From Lysobacteraceae bacterium PS02065 (GTDB lineage Bacteria > Pseudomonadota > Gammaproteobacteria > Xanthomonadales > Rhodanobacteraceae), in the NCBI GenBank assembly GCA_029959555.1, contig JASCPI010000025.1, positions 1-64,000 on the forward strand: DNA of 64,000 bases. Reading direction: 5' to 3'. The position numbers and the translations under genes were made by a program. The notes beneath the pieces are model-generated. The model was given only the letters and a program-made list of their open reading frames with translations, did not search any database and was not told the DNA's origin. Shown piece by piece: positions 1 to 8,112 of the stretch (within the stretch, counting starts at the first letter, position 1; each line of letters starts with the position of its first letter).

Positions 1-11
1 GTCCGCGCGCG

Positions 12-77
12 GGTGTGCGGTGTGCGGTGTGCGGTGTGCGGTGTGCGGTGTGCGGTGTGCGGTGTGCGGTGTGCGGG
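12..77. repeat. heptanucleotide tandem repeat
   Basis: About nine perfect head-to-tail copies of the 7-bp unit GTGTGCG are visible. Because 7 is not a multiple of 3, the array yields repetitive Cys-rich peptides in every frame, and none has a plausible gene context. It lies at the edge of the window, so its full length is unknown. It is a likely slippage-prone, variable-number locus. Confidence 0.9.
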
Positions 78-130
78 AAATGATGCACGCGCCGTGAGGG
101 ATCACGCGCGGCACGTCACGCCCGAGACTC

Positions 131-292
131 CGTCATCCCGGCGGAAGCCGAGATCCCCTCAAGCGCTCCCGACGAAGTATCGACGGCTGTCGCCCGAGCG
201 GCCTCGGTTCCCACCTCTGCGCCACGCAAGATGACGAGGCACTCGCTACCGATTGGAGGCTCAAGGGGATCCCGGCTTCCGCCGGGATGACG
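131..292. repeat. inverted pair of GTCATCCCGGC repeats
   Basis: Two 34-bp arms face each other (131-164 and 259-292) and match at 31 of 34 positions. Each arm begins at its outer end with CGTCATCCCGGCGGAAGCC. The roughly 94 bp between them has no recognisable gene. The arrangement matches the termini of the larger elements at 7495, 18452 and 31986, so this looks like a short, non-coding member of the same family. Confidence 0.75.
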
Positions 293-399
293 GACGTGGG
301 TGACACGAGAGTGAGGAATCCACGATGCACGGAACGCATCCGGTGTGATCCATGGACACCCAGCACCCCCGGAACACGCAACGCCTCAACCATGAAACA

Positions 400-431
400 C
401 CGTCATCCCGGCGCAGGCCGGGATCCAGCGT
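400..431. repeat. single REP-like unit
   Basis: One copy of the dispersed unit CGTCATCCCGGC-GCAG-GCCGGGATCC. Its core is an internal palindrome with ATCCCGGC and GCCGGGAT arms that could form a hairpin. It lies about 100 bp upstream of the LysR gene. The rest of 293-532 holds no gene that I can support. Confidence 0.7.
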
Positions 432-532
432 CTTTCGACGCACCATGCTGCCATCACTCAACCCATCTTCCGCATTGCGGCATTCGCGAAAAACCCGCAA
501 GATCGCACCAGGTCTTGAAGGTGAGCTAACCA

Positions 533-1513
533 ATGAGAACGAGCGAACTGCCGGCGATCGTCGTGTTCTCGCGCGTGGCGCACCATGGCAGCTTCACCCA
601 GGCGGCACGCGAACTCGGCGTCAGTGCGTCGGCGCTGTCGCAGACGATCCGCGGCCTCGAGCAGCGCATGGGCGTGCGTCTCCTGCAGCGCACGACGCGG
701 CGCGTCGGCCTCACCGAGGTCGGTGCGCGCTTCCTCGCCGAGGTCGTGCCCGCGCTCGAGCAGATCGACGGCGCGTTCGGCGTCGTCGACGCGCTGCGCG
801 GCAAGCCGACCGGCCTGCTGCGCATCAACGTCGGACGCACCGCGAACGACCTCATCATCGCGCCCGTGCTCGCCGAGTTCCACGCGATGTACCCGGACCT
901 GCGCATCGAGCTGTTCCTCGACGACGGCCTCGCCGATCTCGTCGCGGGCGGCTTCGACGCCGGCATCCGCCTCGGCGAATGCCTCGCCCAGGACGTCACC
1001 GCCGTGCGCGTCAGCGGCATGCAGCGCATGCAGGTCGTCGCGAGCCCGGACTACATCGAGCGTCGCGGCATCCCGGCCACGCCGCAGGACCTGCACGCGC
1101 ACGCGACGCTCGGCAAGCGCTTCATGCACAGCGGCAACGTCTACCGCTGGGAGTTCTCGCGCGACGGCCACGAGTTCGACATCGAGCTCGAGAGCCCGCT
1201 CATCACCAACGACGGCCGTCAGCTCGTCGCGATGGCCAAGGCCGGGCTCGGTTTCGCGCAGGTGTTCGCCGAGGCCGTGCGCGACGAGGTCGCGCGCGGT
1301 GAGCTCGTGCCCGTGCTCGAGGAGTGGTCGGATCCGTTCCCGGGCTTCTTCCTGTATTTCCCGACACGCCAGCAGCTGCCGACCAAGCTGCGCGTGTTCA
1401 TCGATTTCCTCACCGCGCGCGTCGACACCGCGACGCCCGCGATCATCCGCACGCAACGTCCGCGCAAGGCTGCGCGCCAGCTCGACAGCGAGGCCGTCGA
1501 GGCGATCGCGTGA
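533..1513 (+). CDS. LysR-family transcriptional regulator
   Basis: A 326-residue protein of typical LysR length. The N-terminal winged helix-turn-helix (about residues 5-65) has the family pattern of SFTQAARELGVSASALSQ followed by an LEQRMGVRLLQRTTR wing. Residues 90-300 form the periplasmic-binding-protein-like effector domain. The ATG is preceded by AAGGTGA at a reasonable distance. Unusually for LysR genes, which are often divergent from their targets, it lies in the same direction as the next gene and shares a 4-base GTGA overlap with it. It therefore probably heads the lipid-type operon at 1510-6031 and may autoregulate it. The effector is unknown. Family assignment is firm; the regulatory target is inferred from position only. 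Confidence 0.9.
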   Translation: MRTSELPAIVVFSRVAHHGSFTQAARELGVSASALSQTIRGLEQRMGVRLLQRTTRRVGLTEVGARFLAEVVPALEQIDGAFGVVDALRGKPTGLLRINVGRTANDLIIAPVLAEFHAMYPDLRIELFLDDGLADLVAGGFDAGIRLGECLAQDVTAVRVSGMQRMQVVASPDYIERRGIPATPQDLHAHATLGKRFMHSGNVYRWEFSRDGHEFDIELESPLITNDGRQLVAMAKAGLGFAQVFAEAVRDEVARGELVPVLEEWSDPFPGFFLYFPTRQQLPTKLRVFIDFLTARVDTATPAIIRTQRPRKAARQLDSEAVEAIA

Positions 1514-2280
1514 CGTCACTCGGCGAGGCGTTCGCCGAGCTCGGCGTGCTGCAGGTCATGGGCGTCGGCATCGTGTTCTTCGCGCTGCTGTACGGCGTCA
1601 CCGGACTCCTGACGTGGACGCTCACGCAGGTCGTCATGCCGCGCCTGCGCTACGGCCGCCGCATCGACACGCGCGCGCTCGAACCCGGCCAGCTGCGTCG
1701 CGAGATCGGCGCATCGGCGGTGTCGATCCTGATCTTCGGTGCCGGCCTCGTGTTCCCGTGGGGGCTGCTGCAGCTGGGCTGGGCGACGCTGACGCCGGAT
1801 CCCGCGTGGTGGCGCGTCGTGATCGAGGTCGTCGTGCTGTTCGTCTGGAACGAGGCGCACTTCTACGCGAACCACCGCCTGCTGCACACGCCGCGCCTGC
1901 GCCGCTTCCACGCGCCGCATCACCGCTCGCACGTGGCGACGCCGTTCTCGACCTACAGCTTCCATCCGGTCGAGGCGATCCTGCTCGGCAGCGTGCCGCT
2001 GATCCCGATGATGCTGCACGATTTCAGCTTCGCAGCACTGCTGTCGCTGCCGCTCATGAGCATCGTGCTCAACAACCTCGGCCATGCGAACTACGAGTTC
2101 GCGCGCGAATCCCCCGCGCGCGGCTGGCGTGGCGCGAGCCGCCGTCATCACCTGCACCATGCCTGCTACCACGGCAACTACGGCTTCCTGATCGGCACGT
2201 TCGATCGCGTGTTCGGCACTGCGCTGCCGCTCGATGCGGCCGATGCGCGCCTCGCCCGCGCGGGACGCCGTGATGCCTGA
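1510..2280 (+). CDS. sterol desaturase / fatty acid hydroxylase superfamily membrane protein
   Basis: A 256-residue integral membrane protein with hydrophobic segments near residues 10-35, 60-85 and 105-120. The diiron His clusters are visible as HFYANHRLLH, HAPHHRSH and HHLHHACYH, the signature of the FA_hydroxylase family, which hydroxylates or desaturates acyl chains, sterols or carotenoids using O2. GTG at 1510 overlaps the upstream TGA (GTGA), suggesting translational coupling to the LysR gene; a longer upstream reading frame exists but would run inside the regulator gene. The substrate cannot be read from the sequence. The neighbouring desaturase and ketosynthase point to a fatty-acyl or polyketide-like chain. 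Confidence 0.85.
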   Translation: MTSLGEAFAELGVLQVMGVGIVFFALLYGVTGLLTWTLTQVVMPRLRYGRRIDTRALEPGQLRREIGASAVSILIFGAGLVFPWGLLQLGWATLTPDPAWWRVVIEVVVLFVWNEAHFYANHRLLHTPRLRRFHAPHHRSHVATPFSTYSFHPVEAILLGSVPLIPMMLHDFSFAALLSLPLMSIVLNNLGHANYEFARESPARGWRGASRRHHLHHACYHGNYGFLIGTFDRVFGTALPLDAADARLARAGRRDA

Positions 2281-2289
2281 GGTCCAGGC

Positions 2290-3225
2290 GTGCGACGCCA
2301 GGCGGGGATACCGCGCGTGATGCCGCGCCTGCGCCACGCGCGCGACCTGCAGAGCCTCGCCTACCTCGTCGCGGTGCCGGCGCTGATGGCCTGGCAATGG
2401 CAGGCGGGATTCTCGCTGCCGGCCTACGCGCTGCTGCTGTTCCTCATGGTGGGCGTGGGCGTGGTCCATCACAACCACGCCCACCTGCCGCTCTGGCACG
2501 GGCGCCGCGCGAACCGCGCGACCGATCTCGCGATCACGCTGCTGCAAGGCCACCCGACCTGCGTGTTCATCCCCGCGCACGTCGCCAACCACCATCGCCA
2601 CCGCCACGGCGAGCACGACCTCGCACGCACCTACCGCTTCGGCGGCGACCACAACGACCTCACCGGATGGCTGCTGCATCCGCTGCAGGCCGTTGTCGCG
2701 CTGTACCCGTCGATTCTTGGTTGGCTGATCCGCCTGCGCACGCGTTCGCCGGCGCTGTTCCGCGCCTGCGCGTTGCAGTACGCGTTGTGGCTGGCCTCGT
2801 GGATCGCGCTGCTCACCCTCGATCCGTTCAAGGCCTTCGTGTTCGTGATCGGCCCGCAGCTGTTCGGCCTGCACTGGCTGCTCGGCGCGAACTACCTGCA
2901 GCATGCGCACGCGGACGGCCGCTCGCGCGTCGACTACGCACGCAACTTCGGCGGTCTCGTCAATCCGCTGCTGTTCAACATCGGCCTGCACACGGCACAT
3001 CACGAGCACGCGCGCGCGCACTGGAGCACGCTCCCTGCCCTGCACCGCGCACTCGCACCGCGCCTCGACGCGCGCCTGCTCGAAGCCGGCTTCTTCCGTT
3101 ACGCCTGGCGCGTGTTCGTGCTCGGCACGTTCTTCGCGCGCTTCCGTTCGCAGCCGCTCATGACCGTCGCGCCTGCTGCGCCCGATCCCGCGGGCGCGAT
3201 TCCCGTTTCCGACACGCCAAGGTGA
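2290..3225 (+). CDS. fatty acid desaturase family protein
   Basis: A 311-residue membrane protein with the three His boxes of membrane-bound acyl desaturases: HHNHAH, HVANHHRHRH and HTAHHEHARAH. Hydrophobic helices fall around residues 25-60 and 155-200. These enzymes insert double bonds with a diiron centre, O2 and an electron donor. I chose GTG 2290 because GAGG lies 7 bases upstream; ATG 2320 is an alternative that shortens the protein by 10 residues. The gene follows the hydroxylase by 9 bases and abuts the ketosynthase gene. Two different His-box oxygenases side by side, next to a condensing enzyme, imply successive oxidative tailoring of one chain. That chain is not identifiable here. 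Confidence 0.85.
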   Translation: MRRQAGIPRVMPRLRHARDLQSLAYLVAVPALMAWQWQAGFSLPAYALLLFLMVGVGVVHHNHAHLPLWHGRRANRATDLAITLLQGHPTCVFIPAHVANHHRHRHGEHDLARTYRFGGDHNDLTGWLLHPLQAVVALYPSILGWLIRLRTRSPALFRACALQYALWLASWIALLTLDPFKAFVFVIGPQLFGLHWLLGANYLQHAHADGRSRVDYARNFGGLVNPLLFNIGLHTAHHEHARAHWSTLPALHRALAPRLDARLLEAGFFRYAWRVFVLGTFFARFRSQPLMTVAPAAPDPAGAIPVSDTPR

Positions 3226-3227
3226 GC

Positions 3228-5114
3228 ATGCCGACCCGATTCGACCACGTGTACCTCGCCGCGACGGGGCGCTTCCTGCCCGGCGAGCCGATCGACAACG
3301 ACGCGATGGATGCCTACATCGCACCGCTCAACCGCGTCTCGTCGCGCATCAAGAAGCGCATCCTCGGCGAGAACGGCATCCTCACCCGCCACTACGCCGT
3401 CGACGCCGAAGGCACCACGCTGTTCTCGAACGCGGCGATGGCCGCGCGCGCCGTGCGCGACTGCCTCGACGCGGCACGCACGCGCCTCGACGCGATCGAC
3501 CTGCTCGCCGCGGGCACCTCGGGCGGCGATGCGCTGATGCCCGGCTTCGCGAGCATGCTGCAGGGCGAGCTCGGCGCGCCGCCGATGGAGACGCTGTCGA
3601 GCCACGGCATCTGCGCCTCGGGCGTCGGCGCCTGGAAGGCCGCCGCGCAGGCGGTCGAGCTCGGCACGCCCCGCGCGCTCGTCGCCGCGGCCGAGATGCC
3701 GTCGCGCCTGTTCAAGCGCTCACGCTACGCCGCTAAGGATTACGACGCCGATTTCGACGCGCACTTCCTGCGCTGGATGCTCTCCGACGGTGCCGGTGCG
3801 CTGCTGCTGTCGAACACACCGGCCGCGCGCGACGACGTGCGCCTGCGCCTGCGCTGGATGCACCAGCGCTCGTTCTCGGGCGACTACCCGGTGTGCATGC
3901 AGCTCGGCCTCACGCACGACCGCTCGCGCTCGCATCTGGACTATGCGTCATGGCAGGACGCCGAGGCCGACGGTGCGCTGTTCCTGCGCCAGGACATCCG
4001 ACTGCTGCCGCACCTGTTCGACGTCGGCGTGCACGAGTACGCGCGCCTCGCCCACGACGGCTGGATCGAGCCGGCCTCGATCGACCACTTCCTGTGCCAC
4101 TACTCGTCGGAGCGGTTCGCGCCGGTCGTCGACGAACTCATGGCCAAGGCCGGCCTCGCGATTCCTCGCGAGCGCTGGTACAGCAACCTCGTCACGCGCG
4201 GCAACACGGGCGCGGCGTCGATCTTCATCATGCTCGACGAGTTCGTGCGTACGCACACGCTCGTGCCGGGCCAGCGCATTCTGTGCTTCATCCCCGAATC
4301 GGGACGCTTCACGGTCGCGTTCGTGCTGATCGAGGTCGAGGCCGCCGATGCGCCCGTCGAGTCCGCGTCGCGATCCGTGCCCGTCGTGTCGAATGGTGAC
4401 GACGGCGCCGTCGCACCACCGCACGATCCCGCCGATGCACCGGCCGCGCTGCGCCACGTGCTCGGCGAACTCGCGACGATCTGGCACGGCTACCGCTCGC
4501 GCGTGTGGCGCACGCCGCTCGTGCGGCGCCTGCGCGACCGCCGCTTCACGACGCCGGACTACGTGCAGTGGATGCAACACTGGATCCCGCAGGTGCGCGA
4601 GGGCAGCAAGTGGATGCGCGAAGGCGCGGCCTCGGTGCGCGCGCCGTACGAGGCGCTGTCCGCCCTCATCGAGACGCATGCCGGCGACGAGCAGGACGAT
4701 TTCATGATCCTGTTCGACGACTACCGCAAGGCCGGCGGCGCGATCGACGACATCGATGCGTTGCGCCGCAATCCGGGCGGCGAAGCGCTCAACAGTTACC
4801 TGCACGCGCTCGCGGCGACGCCGAATCCGCTCGGCCTGCTCGGCGCGATCTACATCATCGAAGGCACCGGCCAGCGCATCATCCCGGCCCTGCTGCCGCT
4901 CATGAAGGCGAGCCTCGACCTGCCCGCCGACGCGTTCCGCTTCCTCGACTACCATGGCGCGAACGACGAGCATCACCTCGCGCGCTGGCTCAGCGCGGTC
5001 GAGATCGTGCTCGCGCACGACGCCGACGGCCACGGCGCGCAGGCGATCGTCGATACCGCGCGCCGGGTCGCCGACCTCTACCTCATGCAGTTCGACCACG
5101 TGACGACGCCATGA
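3228..5114 (+). CDS. fused ketoacyl synthase III-like / haem-oxygenase-like diiron protein
   Basis: A 628-residue two-domain protein. Residues 1 to about 370 are a thiolase-fold condensing enzyme of the FabH type with a recognisable triad: Cys129 in SSHGICASG, His291 in HFLCHYSSE (where FabH has HQAN), and Asn326 in GNTGAAS. After a Pro/Ala/Asp linker (about 370-410), residues 415-628 resemble the haem-oxygenase-like, iron-containing redox enzyme family, with ETHAGDEQDDF and a C-terminal NDEHHLARW. Members of that superfamily (TenA, UndA and others) act on varied substrates. ATG 3228 has AAGGTGA in front; GTG 3222 overlapping the previous stop is an alternative. The start of the next gene overlaps its stop (ATGA). 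Fusion of condensation and diiron oxidation in one chain is the most unusual feature of the operon; the product is unknown. Confidence 0.8.
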   Translation: MPTRFDHVYLAATGRFLPGEPIDNDAMDAYIAPLNRVSSRIKKRILGENGILTRHYAVDAEGTTLFSNAAMAARAVRDCLDAARTRLDAIDLLAAGTSGGDALMPGFASMLQGELGAPPMETLSSHGICASGVGAWKAAAQAVELGTPRALVAAAEMPSRLFKRSRYAAKDYDADFDAHFLRWMLSDGAGALLLSNTPAARDDVRLRLRWMHQRSFSGDYPVCMQLGLTHDRSRSHLDYASWQDAEADGALFLRQDIRLLPHLFDVGVHEYARLAHDGWIEPASIDHFLCHYSSERFAPVVDELMAKAGLAIPRERWYSNLVTRGNTGAASIFIMLDEFVRTHTLVPGQRILCFIPESGRFTVAFVLIEVEAADAPVESASRSVPVVSNGDDGAVAPPHDPADAPAALRHVLGELATIWHGYRSRVWRTPLVRRLRDRRFTTPDYVQWMQHWIPQVREGSKWMREGAASVRAPYEALSALIETHAGDEQDDFMILFDDYRKAGGAIDDIDALRRNPGGEALNSYLHALAATPNPLGLLGAIYIIEGTGQRIIPALLPLMKASLDLPADAFRFLDYHGANDEHHLARWLSAVEIVLAHDADGHGAQAIVDTARRVADLYLMQFDHVTTP

Positions 5115-6031
5115 AGCACACGCCGGATTTCCTCGCCCGCGACTACGACCCGCGCGATCCCGATCCGTGGCTCGCGATGTACCTCGACCAGAGCACGCCG
5201 ATCGCCGAGGAAGTCAAGCGCGCGTGGCTGTCGGATTCGAGTTCGCGCTCGCGCCAGTTCGTGCTGCCGTTCGTACGGCCGTTCGCGCGCACGCTGATCG
5301 TGCTGTTCCAGGTGATCAAGCTGTTCATGCCGAAGGTCGCGTTCTCGCGCGCGCTGCACCGCCTGCTCGCCTGGGGCATGGCCAACTTCATCCGTCCCGA
5401 GGCGAACTGGCTGATCCTGCGCCACTTCCACCTCGGCTCGCAGGCACTCGAGTTCATCGCGCGCAACTCGCCCGTGCCGGTCGCGACCAATCCGCTCAAG
5501 CCGGAGAAGATCGACGACGTGCGCGAGGACCTGTTCCTCGTCCACGACCTCAACCTGTTCAACTTCGTGATCCGTCTCAACAAGGCGCTGCGCGAGCACG
5601 ACCGCGAGCTCGCACCGGTCGCGCATCCGGATTTCTCGATGATCGTCGAGCCGCCGCTGCGCCTCGCCGACATGCCGAACAAGCGCCGCAACTTCCTCGA
5701 CCTGCAGAGCTCGATCGAGCTGTTCACGCCGATCTACCAGCTCCTGCTGACGGACAGCGACTTCTGGCGCGCGACCAACTCGCTGCAACTCGACGAGACG
5801 ATCGGCATCTACGTCGCCACGCTCATGGGCGCGCGCGACCACCTGATCCTCGTCAACAACCGCCACCCGCTGGTGCCGCAGTCGACGCTGCGCGCGGGCT
5901 TCCGCCTCGTGCTGCACGGCTTGTCGACCGAGATGCTGCACGCGTTCCTCGCCGAGCAGAAGGAGAAGCAGGCTGCGAGCGCCGATGCCACGCCGGATGC
6001 GCGCGAGGACGTCGACACCGCGACGGCGTGA
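5111..6031 (+). CDS. uncharacterised protein, last gene of the ketosynthase/desaturase operon
   Basis: A 306-residue protein I do not recognise. It is predicted mostly helical, with a hydrophobic patch around residues 50-75 (VLPFVRPFARTLIVLFQVIK) that could be a membrane-associating helix. Later come several conserved-looking acidic/aromatic stretches (NLFNFVIRLNKALREHD, DLQSSIELFTPIYQLLLT) and a hydrophilic tail. There is no signal peptide. ATG 5111 overlaps the stop of the ketosynthase fusion gene by 4 bases, so the two are almost certainly co-translated. Position suggests a role in assembling or moving the product of the upstream enzymes. No catalytic motif is evident. Confidence 0.75.
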   Translation: MKHTPDFLARDYDPRDPDPWLAMYLDQSTPIAEEVKRAWLSDSSSRSRQFVLPFVRPFARTLIVLFQVIKLFMPKVAFSRALHRLLAWGMANFIRPEANWLILRHFHLGSQALEFIARNSPVPVATNPLKPEKIDDVREDLFLVHDLNLFNFVIRLNKALREHDRELAPVAHPDFSMIVEPPLRLADMPNKRRNFLDLQSSIELFTPIYQLLLTDSDFWRATNSLQLDETIGIYVATLMGARDHLILVNNRHPLVPQSTLRAGFRLVLHGLSTEMLHAFLAEQKEKQAASADATPDAREDVDTATA

Positions 6032-6121
6032 CGCGGGGTCTGCACAGGCAGCATTGTCCGCTTGGCGGGGCCGACACGGCCCGCATCACCGGTATGCCAC
6101 GGGGGACGCCCGCGTGGAACC

Positions 6122-6865
6122 TCAGGATCCCGATGCGGGCGCAGGCTTCGGCGCCGCACCGGCGGGTGCCGTTCGCAATGCCGGCACCTCGAGGCTGCGT
6201 TCGGGATCGCCGCTCGCGCCGGTGCGCAGCGTCGCCGGCAGATGGCCGACCTCGCCGACTCCGAGCACCTTGAAGCGCCCGTCGGGCTCGACGCGGATGC
6301 GCGTCACGCTCGCATGCCCGACCGACATCTCGAGCCAGGCCTCGCTGTCGACGCCGAGCGCACGCGTGACGAGGTAACGGATCACGTTGCCGTGGCAGAC
6401 GAACAGCTCGCTGCGCTCGGCGCCGGCCGCAGGACGGAAGTAGGCCTCGAACACGCGATCGAGCTGCGCCTTGCAGGCCGCGAACGACTCGGGCTTGCCG
6501 TCCTTCATGATCTCGCGGCGCCGCGTCGGCGGCGTGCATTCGTGCAGATCGTCGACGACCGTGTATGTGGCGGTCGGCAAGGCCGCGCCGATCGTCGCCG
6601 CGGTATCGCGCGCGCGCTGCATCGGACTCGCGTACCACGCATCGAAGCGCGTGCCGTCGCCGGCGAGGCGACCACCCGCGAGATGCGCCTGCGCGACACC
6701 GATCGGCGACAGGCCCGGCCCGATCGCCTCGTCGATCGACGCATCCGCCGCGTAATGCCCATGACGCACGAGCACGATCGTGCGCGCAGCGGGAGCAGCA
6801 GGTTCGGCGGCAGCGGCGACGCCGGCCGTCAGCAGGAGAGCGAACGCGAGCGGTCGACGTGTCAT
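6122..6865 (-). CDS. exported histidine phosphatase family protein
   Basis: A 247-residue protein with an N-terminal signal peptide (RRPLAFALLLTAGVAAAA). A histidine phosphatase domain follows: the nucleophile motif LVRHGHYA near residue 40, then a second Arg in YASPMQRARDTA and the second catalytic His in FVCHGNVIRYL. Layout and secretion resemble PGAM5/SixA-like branch 1 enzymes, which dephosphorylate proteins or small phosphoesters. I chose ATG 6865 because it starts directly at the signal peptide; a GTG 18 bases upstream is possible. The Pro/Ala-rich C-terminus is probably disordered. The substrate is not predictable. Confidence 0.85.
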   Translation of the reverse strand: MTRRPLAFALLLTAGVAAAAEPAAPAARTIVLVRHGHYAADASIDEAIGPGLSPIGVAQAHLAGGRLAGDGTRFDAWYASPMQRARDTAATIGAALPTATYTVVDDLHECTPPTRRREIMKDGKPESFAACKAQLDRVFEAYFRPAAGAERSELFVCHGNVIRYLVTRALGVDSEAWLEMSVGHASVTRIRVEPDGRFKVLGVGEVGHLPATLRTGASGDPERSLEVPALRTAPAGAAPKPAPASGS

Positions 6866-7015
6866 CGACGCAGTATCGCGCACGAGGCCCAGGCCCGCAC
6901 CGGACGCGGGCAGTCATCACGCTCGACCATGGTCACCGCTGCGATGGATTGCGATGATGGGCGCCCATACCGTCGGCGAACCCGGCGCCTGTCCTGCCTC
7001 GATCCCCGCTCTGCC

Positions 7016-7372
7016 ATGGATGCCGACCCCGAAACCACCACGTTGTACCGCCCGACCGGCCCCGAAGAGATCGAGCTCGTGCGTGCCAGCGGTTTCCGTC
7101 GCTGGCCACCACGACTGCCAGACCAACCGATCTTCTACCCGGTCACGAACGAAGCCTACGCCGCGCAGATCGCACGCGACTGGAACGTGCCGGCGAGCGG
7201 CTACGGCTGCGTGACGCGCTTCAGGGTACGCAGCGATGTCATGCGCCGCTATGCGGTCCGGCAGGTCGGTGGCGCGGAGCACACCGAATGGTGGATTCCC
7301 GCCGAGGACCTCGAAACCCTCAACGATGCGATCGTGGGCGTGATCGAGATCATTGGCGAGTTCCGGCGCTGA
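7016..7372 (+). CDS. small ADP-ribosylation/crystallin J1-like protein
   Basis: A 118-residue cytoplasmic protein. The opening TTLYRPTGPEEIELV and the stretches PPRLPDQPIFYPVTNEAYA and EWWIPAEDLETLNDAI match a widespread small bacterial family usually labelled ADP-ribosylation/crystallin J1, whose biochemical role is not established. A much longer frame runs upstream, but it passes through the oppositely oriented phosphatase gene, and similarity begins only near ATG 7016. The gene stands alone, followed by 740 bp of non-coding repeat DNA. Confidence 0.75.
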   Translation: MDADPETTTLYRPTGPEEIELVRASGFRRWPPRLPDQPIFYPVTNEAYAAQIARDWNVPASGYGCVTRFRVRSDVMRRYAVRQVGGAEHTEWWIPAEDLETLNDAIVGVIEIIGEFRR

Positions 7373-7494
7373 AGGTGACGCGACCGGCCGGGGAAGCTCG
7401 TTCCCCGATGTCGCGCATGCGACGTGCAAGTGGACAATGCCGTCCCGCCTTCCCGAGCATCGACGATGCGGTAGAAGCCTGGGACTCGAGACAC

Positions 7495-7906
7495 CGTCAT
7501 TCCGGCGGAAGCCCACTGGTTCCGGGAAAGTCCGCACACCGCGTCGCGTCGTCAGCGGAGCAGTCGCGTGGTGGTTCCCGGCGCTCGGCGTTGCGCGACT
7601 TCACAGGTCCGACCCGCCCTCCCGCAGTGGACTTGCGCTTGAGCCCCTCTCCCTCCAGGAGAGGGGTTGGGGAGAGGGTGCGGGATCGAGACCAGATCCG
7701 ATCATCGTCGCGATCCCGGACCCTCATCCGGCCCTGCGGGCCACCTTCTCCCGGAGGGAGAAGGGATAAAGATCGCGCCGCGTGCGTCTGCCGCGAGAGC
7801 GAGTCGGCATCCCGGCATTCATCGCCTGAATCCTGACGCGGCAACGCTCTCCTGCCTTCGATCGAACTTTCCCCGGACAGTAGTGGGCCTCCTCCGGATC
7901 GACGAC
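7495..7906. mobile_element. MITE-like non-coding element, copy A
   Basis: A 412-bp element whose outer ends are imperfect inverted repeats starting GTCATTCCGGCGGAAGCCCACT at the left, with a related inverted sequence ending near 7906. Inside, 7644-7765 carries CCCTCTCC...GAGAGGGG and CCCTCATCCGGCCCTGCGG...CTTCTCCC stem-forming blocks. The whole unit aligns end to end with 18452-18862. It has no credible ORF. It fills most of the 740-bp gap between 7372 and 8113; nothing else is apparent in 7907-8112. Confidence 0.7.
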
Positions 7907-8112
7907 ACGAGTGATGCCTCGTCGAGGTTGCCGACCCACGAGCGGGTCACACCCGTTGCGAGGCGTTGTGCCAGTGGCGTCATGAGGGTTATCGAACGTC
8001 GTCTGCGCGCCTCCTTTAAGCCCCCTTAACCGTCGACATCACCGAGGCGGCAACCTTCGCGCGCGGCTGCTAGGATTTCCGGCCCGGGACCTGCCCCGAC
8101 GAGGAGACCTCC

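Noticed and set aside
13..234. Cys-rich peptide encoded by the 5' repeat array
   Set aside because: Every frame of a 7-bp repeat gives such a peptide, and there is no start context or similarity.
2397..3227. N-terminal extension of the ketosynthase fusion
   Set aside because: It lies out of frame across the desaturase gene; family similarity starts at 3228.
7495..7906. An intrinsic terminator for the gene at 7016-7372
   Set aside because: The stems are part of a 412-bp repeat also found at 18452 and do not end in a U-run.
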